Positions 1-11,900 of a stretch of 64,000 nt of DNA are shown piece by piece (position 1 is the stretch's first letter; each line of letters starts with the position of its first letter). Origin of the DNA: Mesocentrotus franciscanus (lineage: Eukaryota; Echinodermata; Echinoidea; Camarodonta; Strongylocentrotidae); the NCBI GenBank assembly GCA_037976565.1, contig CP137680.1, forward strand, positions 24,613,171-24,677,170, given 5' to 3'. The translations under genes were made by a program, and so were the position numbers. Below the pieces are notes generated by a model, which searched no databases, had not been told where the DNA came from, and was given only the letters and a program-made list of their open reading frames with translations.

Positions 1-2129
1 TTAGTTCATTGCATATTTCATCCACCACAACAATCTAAGACGTAGTCTAGACTACTCTAATAATTATAATAATATCAACAAAACAAAAACAAAATAAAGA
101 AACGAAAAGCAATTTAAAATATGTCAACTAACAACTTAATGTGTGTGTTCTTTATTTTTTTAAATAGGTAAAAAAACGTGAGTAGATCTAGGCCTATGCA
201 CTCCAGCAAAGCATAGAGAGTCAATACTGCGTATGGACCTCTAGGCTCTAGCTCTAGCGCTGTACTATGTGCTAATATAAATTAATAGGCAGCAATTTCA
301 CACGTGAATAGTCAATAGACTTATAATACACAAATGCACACAATCATGCTGATAAAACTGTAAGCAAGTTTGACAGTGGACTCACGAATTTAATTTTTTA
401 ATTATTCTTTCTAACATCGGTGAGTTGAAAAATTGTATTTTACTGCTATTTAGGTGTCATCAATTGTCACTAAAGTACCGATTTTGAGTGAAATCAGTTT
501 AATTTTGTACAGTGGTGTTTGAAATGTTGAGATCAATAAAACAGGTTTTAATACACAGCCAGGATAGCGATGCAGCTATGTGTGGGCCTATGACTATGAG
601 TATGACGCGCAACGTAATAATGTAATTAATGAATCATTTTCATCAAGTTCAAGTCTTTTATTTAATCATGTTAATTGAACTTCAATTTATTTGTTCAAGA
701 CATCATGATAAAATACAAATAGGGGTCTAGATCTACTCTATAATAGTAATAATAATACAATGATAATAATAATGATAATGATAATTGAAAAAGCCCATTT
801 ATGATTATTAGTAGACTAGATCTATATAACTTTATAACCTAGGTCTACTTAATAATTGTAGACTTTGTAGTCACCATTGTTATTATATCAATGCATTTAA
901 TCATTATTATTTGATATTATTATTATTGTACTAATCTACTATTATTATTTTTGTTATTGATATTGAAAATTTATTAAACATGTTATTGTGGGAGCATTGT
1001 GAATGTGATATATTGGTGGAGGCTATTGAATATGAGAGTAGACCGAAAGCTTCAGTCTCTGATATCGACGTTTGTTCCGCTGAGATTGCATCTGGCTCCT
1101 CTGACCGCCTCTATACATAGACTGAAGTACGTCAATGGGGTAGTGTGGGGAACGAATGGTTCAGTTCGGCCGGACCGCGATGAATGAGATATGCAACGAG
1201 TTTTTCACTCTTTACGTCTTCATATATCCACTTTGGCTGCAATTTTACACTGAATCTTATTAAAAATTAAAAATAACACAGAAATATCTACTTTGACTTA
1301 CGATAGCTTGCTCATTTAGATCCTATATTAATGATTAATCCGAGAAAGTCTTGTAGTCAACAAGATTTGTTGTCAGCCATCTTGGTTTAAGTTGATGAAT
1401 ATTCATTTTTTCTTTTCGAACGTCCAATAGCTACGTATGAGTCAGCCCGGCTTGAGCCGGTGATGTTTGAATATTCATAAGCCCAATATCAAACACGTGC
1501 TCTGATTGGCCATTGGGCTTGTTTTGGTCGGTTGACCCGAAATATATCGGGCGGGTCATGTCATAGATTACCAGTTCGAATGCATGAACGTACCGTTTCC
1601 TTGGTTCTGAGATAAAATTGGATAACTCATATACGTAAGTCCGTAAATTTCGCATTTAGAAATAAGTCATAAAAAAATTGATAACTGTACATAGGAGAAA
1701 AATAGACATAGTATTTTTGTATCTGATTTATAAATCAGAAAATTAGATCTAAATAAAGAAAATCGTGGGAGAAATTTTCGGGGTAAAAAGTGGGTCACAA
1801 TCGGCTCAATCTCTTCCCGTGGTGCGAGGCGTACGGGGTACCGTCTGTGTATGGGGAATGTCAACAAATGTCAGTTTTATTAAAGAATGACCCATTTCAG
1901 ACGGTTATTTCTGTCTAATATGAGAGCTGCTTGCCAAGGAAATCAGACTAGAGTTACCACCTTGTGTTAATGTTCATAACATCATAAGTACTTTAATATA
2001 AACTTTAATTCTTATTGACTTTCCTCAATTTTCACTGAGCATTTTTTTCTAATCTTCACTCCTCTATTACAGCCAACTTGTTGCCAAGGTGGACTTGCAT
2101 GGCAATGGTGTTTAATTTTATTTGAAGCA
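1..2129. other. AT-rich flank and presumed upstream region of COA5
   Basis: I see no convincing coding exon here. Positions 720-980 are rich in short (TAA)n/(ATT)n runs. Around 1080-1200 and 1480-1600 the composition becomes more balanced, and 1503-1517 holds two adjacent ATTGG (inverted CCAAT) boxes, which could belong to the COA5 promoter. The open frames in this stretch are short and show no family features. The 5' UTR of COA5 probably lies in the last few hundred bases, but no transcription start can be fixed. Confidence 0.4.
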
Positions 2130-3210
2130 ATGCCCAAGTATTTTGAAGAACCAACAGAGGGGGAGGTGAGGAAACCATGCTCTGGGCTAAAAGAAGACCT
2201 CAAGGCCTGTCTCCTGGAGAGTGATTGTGTCAGGAAAGTAAGCAAACCCTCCTCTCTCATGATCCTTGTTTAACATCTACAATTTTTTTTCATTTGTTAC
2301 TGAAATATAGTTCACTCCAAATTGTATCATGTTATTTTCCTTCTATCTTCTCTTTCCCCTCTTATTCTATATTTTTCATCTTGTTCTTTATCACACTTGC
2401 CCACAAGTGTGTATTGATCATTGATGTCAGTTCATTGGATTCATCCTACATGTACACTGCTCTCAGGATTTAAAAGAAAACACATATCATAACAATGTAA
2501 TGTGTATGTTTATTAAATTCCAAATTCCAAATTTTATTACCTTCTGTTCCTTCCCCATCCTCTCATTTTCTCTATGTTTTTCATCTTCTTGTTCATCATA
2601 TTCTTTTTTTGAAGTGTAATTTTTCATTTAACAAATTTTCAATTGTATGTTTGAATTGTTTCACTTAATTTATCCCATTTCCCATATAGGACAAAATGTC
2701 TCCTAAGGAATGTCTAAAAGAGGGAGCAAGAGTTGACAGTGAATGTAGAGCTTTACAGTTTGCCTTCTTTGAATGTAAAAGATCACTGGTATGTATTTTG
2801 TTCTATTTTTTGCTTTTATGCTCTACTCTTGCAACACTTTTTTTGAAAAAAACTATTTGGGATTTTCAAACTTTTTATTCTTCCATATGCTCAAAATTTC
2901 ACTTCTACATGAATGATAAAACAGTTTGCGCTCTATTTCTGTAATGTCTTGTTTTGTACGTTTTAATGATCTCACTGTAAGATTAATTATAGTCGACATC
3001 TGTTCAAAAGAATGAACTATATTCAAGCATAGAAATTCTAACAGTATTGCAAATATTGGCATGCATGCTGTTGATATCACTTTGTGAAGATACATGTATG
3101 TATAATTGCTATTCATATGTTTGTGAACTTTGTGTGCTTGCTTCTATGTTCCTTTTATGATGCCATAGCTGGACACAAGGACAAGATTCCGAGGGAGAAA
3201 AGGATACTGA
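2130..3210 (+). CDS. COA5: Cytochrome c oxidase assembly factor 5 (COA5/PET191), 3 exons
   Basis: Small twin-CX9C protein of the mitochondrial intermembrane space needed for assembly of respiratory complex IV. Coding exons are 2130-2237, 2690-2788 and 3169-3210, all joined in phase 0 at GTAAGC and GTATGT donors and AG acceptors, giving 82 residues; the human protein is slightly shorter. The start MPKYFEEPTEG and the end TRFRGRKGY match the family. Seen in the sequence: C17-x9-C27 (CSGLKEDLKAC) and C55-x9-C65 (CRALQFAFFEC), the disulphide pairs of the helical hairpin, plus the extra conserved cysteines C33 and C44 and the block CLKEGARV. There is no signal peptide, as expected for import by the MIA40 route. 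The gene converges with the TBC gene downstream. Identification rests on full-length resemblance to COA5/PET191; nothing is missing. Confidence 0.94.
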
Positions 3211-3265
3211 TCCAATCTCTGTCGAATTGTACTGGACAAGAATTGACACCTCAGTGATTAAACTG

Positions 3266-3271
3266 AATAAA
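3266..3271 (+). promoter_or_regulatory. Polyadenylation signal of COA5
   Basis: A canonical AATAAA hexamer lies 56 nt after the COA5 stop codon on the same strand. Its position suits a short 3' UTR. Confidence 0.6.
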
Positions 3272-6200
3272 AAGTTATTGACATTTCACATGTGACGGGT
3301 GAGTTGAAGAGTTTGCAAAGTTACGTCTTCAAGACCAGGATGTGGATTTGCCATTTCATGGATCGGGATGTAAAGATGATTGATATACAAGGCTTGTTCA
3401 ATATGACTTGGTATCCAGGGTCTGTGTGTCTGTAGACTCTGTATTAATGTTCATATATTTACAGGTATAATTATAGCGCATTATGGCTTTAAAAAAAAAT
3501 GGATTATGATCCTGTGAATAAGGTACCCTAGCATTATTATCCATTGATAATTATGATTCACAACTAACTTTTAACATCCTGATATGACTATGTCATCATT
3601 TTGTGGATCAGGTATACGTTGCACAACAAACTGTGTTCAAATGTTTTATACAAGAGACCTTTGCTTGCATACTTGTACTGCCGTATACTGGAGCATGGCT
3701 AATGGAGAAAGATTGAGTTCCATTCATAATGAACACAGATATTGCAATAGAATTTATAGAGTCAGTTAAAGAGTTTTATTGCTTATGAAAGGAAACCACT
3801 CTGCAATTTATGAAACGAGATATATGAGAATGTTTGATAACATGAAGTTAACTGAAATTTCATGGCATGTATCCTTTTGATCTATTACATTGATGAAAAA
3901 TAGTATGTTGTATGTAAATATATATATATATTGTCTGTTGAGAGCCAGAAAGGCATTATCTATTACGGTAAGTGTCCACTGTCCAACATAAGATTTAAAA
4001 AAATTCTGGATTCCAAAATTTCCAACAGACAGTCTACATGTATATTAATGTTATGCTGTAATTTTGTCTTACTTTTCAGATATTTGTATTGCAGTTTGCT
4101 CATACACTTTGATAAATCATGATGTATCAAAGAAAAAAGTGCATATAAACCTACAGATCACACATAATATTTGAAGAGTATTTTATCTGTTCAGAACCAA
4201 AAGGGCATTAACTCTGTTAAACTATATGAGTTAATAGACAAACTTATACTTTTATAACTAGATGATATTATGATGAAAGTATGGGAGGGATAAGAATATA
4301 AGAATACAACTGTATAAGATAAGGCAAGAATTATTATTGATTTCTTTAAGTCTTGGCGTTATGAAGGAAAAAAGGTTTCTATATTCATATTTAGTACTTC
4401 TTGTGTTTTACCGATCTAATTGGAAACAGGAAGGATGATAGGAGCTGTCAAAGGTTGTTAATGTGTATATGTATGCATGTACCATTGTTTGTATGAAGTT
4501 TTACAAACTTGATAATGATCCTGTGAATGTGTACAAAGCAATATCATCTATCTGTAATGGAAATTACCTGTATTTGAAGATACTGGACATAAACTTCCAT
4601 TGAGAATTAAAATGCTGTTGTAAAAAAAAAATTGAATTTGACTCTTCTTTCCTTCCCAAATAGTTTTACAGCAAAAGAAACTTGCAAAAAATAGATGTTA
4701 GCTCTGTGGCTAATCATTCACATCACATTCTTTCAAGATTTCATTACCTCACACATCTTTAGTTTTTCTCAGTCTTCTACATGTATATCTTCCATTACCT
4801 TATGCATTCATCCTCATTTATTCTCAACAAGATACTTCAATCCTTTTGTAAATACAAAGACATGTATGCCACTTATTTAGATCAACCTGATGCTGGGTCT
4901 AAATTGTTTTTTAGAAAGAAAGATTAGAGTTGGGTTTAACTTTTATGGTTTGAACTGGATCTTTGAACGGAGCAATGTGTACATCATCTAGTATTTAAAT
5001 TTCAGTAGAATACACACCAAATCTATGGTGACTTTGTAAATGTGTATATGTATTTATAATTACGTAACATAATTCATTAGCCAAATAGATTAGTATATCA
5101 TTTTGAGATAAACCTTTGGAATACACGGTCCTGTTAAAATTCAGGAACAGCATTTTTTTAATAACACACCTTAAAATCAACATTTAACATTCTGATTACA
5201 AACTTTGTTTCTTTTTTTAAAACAAGATATTTCTGGTAAAGGAAAAGTGTGTATTCAGATTAACAAAGCTTCAGAAAATTAGAAGTAACCCCACTTCTGC
5301 CATGCTCCTCTAACTAAAGCACGATCATAAAGTACAGATTGACTAATTCATACTCTTCATTTGCTCTTTTCAACATCCCAGTACATTGCATTCCATTACA
5401 TAGCAAAATTACAGCAGGAAATTACAGCAGGAAATTACATTTATGAGTCGTACAAATAGTAATACATCAACAATGATATTGGTAAAGCACAAAACTTTTA
5501 ATTTTTATATGCATGTTTGAAGGTGATATTTCACTTTAAAATATACAACTCTGGCAAATTATCATAGATGGTAACATATAAAAATATCTTGTATCAATGG
5601 TAAATCAATGAGGTATTCCCTACTCCTTTTCTTTATCCCGAATTAGGTCAGTAGCTGTCTGCTTTCATCTAAATTTGTCAATATCATTTAATAGCCAGTG
5701 CTAATTCAAAGGAGGCTATCAGGTATCGGTAATTTGGAAAGGGTCCTCAATCTAACCCAGTGGATATGGACATATCAAATACTATTAGATATTGTGATCG
5801 TTCATTTTATGCAGTAAACATTTATTCCTGTCCTTCAAATAGGAAAATTATTCCATTTGTTCCAAATGATCCCAAAGTATAAGATATCTTTTCTTAGGTA
5901 TTAAAGCAGGGCTCAACACTAACAGGCATCCGGGACACATGGGCGCCCAAAATCAAAGTCCAGCCCCCCAAGATTAAACTTGTTACATGGGGCTCATACA
6001 TATAGACTGCAAAAGTTGAATCCGGACCCCCTGACAAAAGAGTTAATGTAGAGCCCTGATTAAAGCAATCATTTTTTTCGCTGGCAAATCACTGTGAAAA
6101 TTATGTCCCGTGTAAATAAGAGCAGCAAAGAGCTCGTGTATAAATTAAAATATATTGAACAACGAAGATAATAAAGAAAGAGAAGTCATTGGCGGATCCA

Positions 6201-8284
6201 GGAGGGCAAAAAAAACAAAAAATTAGTGCTCACTACCCCCCCTACTGAGCGAATTTTTGGCCGGCGCGATTTTCAAATTTGCGGGAGGAAAACAAAAAAT
6301 TGTGCCCCCCCCCCGTCTAAGAAATCCTGGAAGTGAGGACAAGAAAACAAACCCTTCATGAGTACGGTACATATGAAGACAGAGAGAAAAAATAAAAATG
6401 AATTAATGTAATCTAATTTAAAACATTTTCAAACAGGCACTTGAAATGCAAATTAATCTCTGGAAGATTATTGGATAACAATTAAAGATCAAGTTATTAA
6501 GAAGTAAGTGTGATTCGTCATAAATATTGCACAAAATTCGGCACCATGATCCATATCTTTAAGTAAATTGATGAAAATCTAGAAAATATGTACATATATA
6601 TAGAGAGATATTGGCCAAATTATTAGTACAGATTATTACAGTACAAATACATTGAAATTTGAATTGACTTATTAAACTTTGCTAACCATGCAATAGTTGT
6701 GTAGATTTCCAAGCACAGACATAAATCTCTTTTTGTATTAATATTTACACCATTTTTACATCATAATTCCCTTACAAATATGAAACAGGCATCTAACAAA
6801 TCTATTCAACAATTTCCGTATATCTATGGGTACAGCATCCTGCTACAGTATTGTTAAAGGAGGAAGGACATTTTAGAAGGCTTTGGGTGAAAATGTATGA
6901 TAATCAAAGGCACAGTCAGAAAACAATGTTTAAAAGGTCAGAGTATTGGTATTGCTGTAATGTATGTCAGACGTTACACAAAGACACACAATTTACTATA
7001 GTAATGTCAAGAACAACTTGATAGAAAGATTACAAGGGTACACATATGTTTTCTTTCTTTTTTTTGCCATAGAACTCAACTTTGACCTTGGAAGATGGAG
7101 AAATAGCTGAAAGATGTAATTCAAAATTTGAAACCATATATGATCTTACTAGTATCATCTGCTAAGATGGTAAAAATGTAAAAAAAATTCACATCATTGA
7201 CAACATTTTATATTTTTAAAGCATCTTACTGTTCCCCAAAGCCCTATGATTTAGTAGGATAATAATGCACATGGGTAACATTTCAAAGCAACCTTAGCAT
7301 ATTCTCTTAATTTTGGTTTAACTAATTTAATAGAATAGGGAACATAGAGTATAAAGGTGCACTTTTTTTATTAGAAATTCATATCAATTCACCAACAATG
7401 GTATTGGTAAGTTAAACAATTCACACAGGTTATAATAGTACTGAACTCTTCAATCTTACCAAGGCATTCAAATATATGCATATGTTTCAACATACATGTA
7501 CATGTATTCAGGCTTAGGATTAGTTAGAACGTAGGGAATATGTCCAAGTTTACATATACAACCTGAGAACTGAGAACTGAAAATAAAGAAAATGGAAAAA
7601 GATATTATTACAAAGCCTAGCCTATTTGTTTCCATATATTGTAAGATTCTTGCACAGGTCAAGCATCCTTGATTCAGAAGGGAGGGGAGCATATAATTGG
7701 AAGCATGAGCTGCAGAGTATATTTCTTACTCCCATGAATGTTGTGGGAAATGCCCCCCCCTCCCTGAACTGATGTCTCCTGGCACCAGCCACATGGAACA
7801 CATATTGACCACAATCATAAGAACTTATACACTCCTCCAAGCCATTTTCAACACCATCTCACCTAGAAGGAAAGTATCCCTTCTTTATGATGACTAAAAT
7901 GATTAAATGACCATTTTAACCCACACACATTTGACACGGATCATCTTCAGTTGTACTGTACATTAGAGTACTGTTACATTATAAAGGTTACATTATGAAT
8001 GGATTCATATAATGAAAGAGGAAAATGTAGAGTAACAAAAGTTATGAAAATATGCTACAAAGACTACATTTTGCATTTTACAGGAAGATGCAAAATTATG
8101 ACTTGAATTATTATGACTTATTGTTTAAAAGCTATAAGCATTTTGGTAATAACAAAGAATGGCAAGCAAAAATTTACAGATTTTGATACACATGTATACC
8201 GTAGTTAAAATTAAATTGTGAGATGTCTTGATAGTCTGATAGTTAGGCATGCAACCCTAGGATGAGTCTATAAATTCCAGGCTC
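3272..8284. other. Intergenic region between convergent COA5 and TBC genes
   Basis: No coding exon recognised. It is AT-rich with many short open frames lacking family features. It holds a small hAT-type element (5907-6058) and a degenerate copy near 6190-6330 of the GGCGGATCCAGG-type repeat seen intact at 60411-60710. Stretches near 3930-4040 and 4190-4215 resemble the TCTGTTTGGAGCC-type inverted-repeat family of 13-15 kb. The 3' UTR of the TBC gene probably ends somewhere in the right part, but I could not fix its polyadenylation site. Confidence 0.4.
5907..6058. mobile_element. Non-autonomous hAT-type element (152 bp)
   Basis: The stretch starts CAGGGCTC and ends GAGCCCTG as terminal inverted repeats, with an inner repeat ACTAAC/GTTAATG. 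It is flanked by a perfect 7-bp direct repeat, ATTAAAG, at 5900-5906 and 6059-6065. Short CAG-starting inverted ends with a duplication of about 8 bp are typical of the hAT superfamily. No transposase is encoded. Confidence 0.7.
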
Positions 8285-8590
8285 CACAATGGTAGTCTAG
8301 TGGTTTGATAATAAATGCAGTACAAAGGTTATAGGTTCAAGCCTAGTACAGAGAAATTAAGTAGTTGGCTCAAGATCTCAGCAATTGAAGGGACATTTGT
8401 TGTATAAATTGAAAAGGTCACTGAACCTGTCAATTTACAGATTGCTATTGAGTACTTATTTTCTTCATAAGCACAGCAGTTTGTCTATATTGTTTTTTCT
8501 CCACCCAGGTGTATATATGGATACCCTCCAGGATGTGAATGTTGAGCATGTGCACACCTGTTAGATAGTGACAGCTTGAAATTCTTTTTA
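8285..8590 (+). repeat. tRNA-derived SINE, degenerate
   Basis: A tRNA-like head has an A-box-like TGGTAGTCTAGTGG at about 8289 and a B-box-like GGTTCAAGCC at about 8334. Downstream, near 8502, sits CCACCCAGGTGTATATATGG, a core found in tRNA-derived SINEs of marine invertebrates and also, diverged, in the copy at 14005. Probably an old copy. Confidence 0.45.
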
Positions 8591-8993
8591 ATGAGTGGAG
8601 AGCACATATTGTAAGTTCAGAAAAGAAATTGGATCCATTGACCATGGTAGTAATTAATATGAGACAACCGGTAAGCTTCATGATGAGCCCATACTAGGTA
8701 GATGTTTGCTCATTGGTGACAACATTGATGACAATATTTTGGAGACAGACGTCCCCACTATCATTATTATTTCCAACGACCTATTGAGCTTTCGTAATAC
8801 CTTGCTTTAGGGGACATACAAACCATAGGCGAAGAAAAACAAAAGTTGTTTAGGTCTACATGAATATAATCGTGAGTTGCATGCTGTGAGTTAAAATACC
8901 TGCAGGTTCTCAGTAAGAGCTCAAGATTTTTTTAAAGACACAGGCCTTTATAACTGTCAGATGAATTCTGTGAATTGATGTATTTGCAGCTTT

Positions 8994-11900
8994 TCATTCA
9001 ATAATAGCGAAAGTACTTTCAGATGAAACAGATTTCCGGCAGTAACCCAAGAGAACACTCTCTGCTTTTCTCAGGACATCAACCAGGTCAAGCTTTTGGG
9101 CCAATCTAGATATATAATAGAAACAATAAATGATTTTAAAATATTGCAGAAATGCAGATGTTACATTATGTGATTATCATCATCTTTGTTGTCACCATTA
9201 GCCTCCTCCTCCTCCTCATTATAACTATCATCTTCATCCTTATCCTCACTACCACCATCATCACTATAACACCATCACCATCATCCTCACTACCACGATC
9301 ATCCCCATAACACCATCACCATCACCATCCTCACTACCACCATCATTGCCACAACACCATCACCATCACCATAACATCATCACTATCATCATCATCACTA
9401 CCACCATCATCACCATCATCCCCACCATCACCACCCTCACTGGTATCATCCCCACCACCATCATCATCCTCACTACCACCATCATCTCCATAATCATCAC
9501 TATCACCATCATTACCACCGCCACCACCATAATCATCATCATCATCCTCACTACCACCACCATCATCACCATCACCAACATCATCATCATCATCCTCACT
9601 ACCACCATAATCACTATCATCATCATCATCACCACCAACACCATCATTATCATCAACATCATAATCATCATTTGTATCAACATTATGACCATAATCTTTT
9701 CCATCATAATCATCCTCATCATTATCACCACTGTTGTCGTCATAATTTTCTTCTCCCCACTCCAATCACCGTTCTCACCATCATCATCATCATTGCCATG
9801 ACAAACACAACTTACCCATTGACCATTTGAAAGATGCTTGCTGCATCATCACATTCCCTTAGCTGATTCCTGTACTCGTGTAGGATTGTGACGCAAACAA
9901 ACAACTCAAAGGTGTATTCTGTGGATATCGATCCTGGAGCTGATCTACTGACACCATCTGCAGGAAGTTAAATCAACAAAATTGTAGCATCCAGAGATCA
10001 TCCACAGAATTTATAAACACCTACTTTGTACTCATCATATTATAGCTTTGAAAGAGCTGACCATTGTATTTGATGAAGCAGATTATTGGAATCTTCACAC
10101 ATACTTTCTCATAATGGACTTGTTTTTATTCACACAGACTACAAATTGTTGTTCAATATCTATTAGGATAGACAATTCCAAAATTATTTGCAGGTGGATT
10201 GCCCTGACCCTTAATTCAGACCATTTCAATGTCAATGTCGTTAACTTGGTGGTCATGACATTATGCATGTTCAGCATTATCAGCAAAGATATAACAGAGG
10301 TCTGTAACCCTAAACAACCCTAATTAAGACCGTTGCAGCCTCCAAATTACCACATAAATGTAGGCTTAGCATTGATGTCACGTTTACCTGTTTTCTGGAA
10401 TTCCCTGGCCCTTTCTTTGTCTCGTTCTCTCTCTGCATCCAGAGAGCACAGTTCTAGATGATCACTGCTGATAATCTCAAAGATCCTCAAACATTGACTG
10501 AACGCAAACTCACGCTTGAAACACAACAGCAGCCATCTACAAGCAACAATTGAATCAAAATTTGAAATTATTGGCTACATGATTAAAGGTACAATACATG
10601 TTGTCATATTCATAACAAGACATTGTATAACAATAAGAGACATTTCCAGTATTTTGATTTTTCTCTAAAATAAAGAAAACAGAGACCTTTATACAAACAG
10701 GAAATGGAAATATCTCAAACTTCAAATCCTCAACTGTTGCATCTCCAGTCAAGTTTTCAAACCAATCGACTACAATACCTCTACAAACAGTCTGTGCAAA
10801 CTTAGTAAACCTTAGCTCCTCCTCAAAATGGCATTTAAGAAGTTGTGCAAATTCATGTACAATGGTCTTGATGACTTTGTACTCTTTTATTAATAATTGA
10901 TTAAAAAGTACCTTAATATAATAAATTGTGATATATATATATATACATATAAACGAAGCATCCACATTAAATTCTAATTTGAAATAAATTCTATTTACCT
11001 ATGGCAGAACATGAGATCTCCCATATCACAGCGGGTTAGATGATTCAACAAAGGCTCATCAATTTCTTCTAGCAATCTCTTCAGTGATTCTATACACAAG
11101 AAATCCAGTCAGCATAATTATGTCTTAAAGGTAATCTTCAGTTTTGGTAAGAACAGAAAGTAAACATTTACATTTGAAAACTAAACTCACACTTACTTTC
11201 TAAGAATACAAGTAAATAATATCAGCTGAGTTACAAAGCAAAGAGTCATATCAAAATTAAGATATTTATCCAGACTGCATATTGAGCACTGGAAAATGAG
11301 GGTTCAGTGAATATGATTTCTAACAAGTTTTGTGGGTTCCAAATGTTAACCCTATTTTAAAAAAAGTTGGGTTGTTATTTGAGTTTTCTTAGAAGAATTG
11401 AGAAATATTTCTCTTTTTTAATATTATGTTTTTTAAATCATCAATATTTAGTAAAATCGATGTTCATCTTCAAGAAAAGTTAAGGAAATGAGAAGTGTAG
11501 ACTGAATGTTTCTGATTCTCCTACCAAGCTTCTTGATCATGCCAGTCTCAAGAAAGTCATCTACAACTTTCTCCAGATAGAGCGTGAAACACCAGTAAGC
11601 CTCTGTCTCATTCTCCATGACAACCAGAAACCTGCTAAGGACATCATTCATACCCTGGGCATAGGTCACAGCTACAAGTATAAACAGGATATAGAATATG
11701 TTCTCATTCTTCATGATGATTACATGCTTTTTATCTCTGGAACAGGAACTTTAAATTGGAAATTTAATAATTTTATCATTATAATAAGGATGATGAAGAT
11801 TGTACTGGTCACAAAAATGATGAATATGATGAAAACAATAGTAATGATGAAGATAAATGATGACAGTGAATAGAAGTTTCAATGATAATGATATTGATGA

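Noticed and set aside
7622..7840. Possible extra exon on the - strand
   Set aside because: The TBC reading frame already ends at 8994 with a full-length domain; no splice-linked homology was found here.
8285..8345. Functional tRNA gene
   Set aside because: Boxes are present but no cloverleaf with paired acceptor stem could be drawn; it fits a SINE head.
9343..9801. Long frames on both strands (His/Ile-rich, Asp/Gly-rich, Met/Val-rich)
   Set aside because: All are translations of the (CAT)n microsatellite in a TBC-gene intron.
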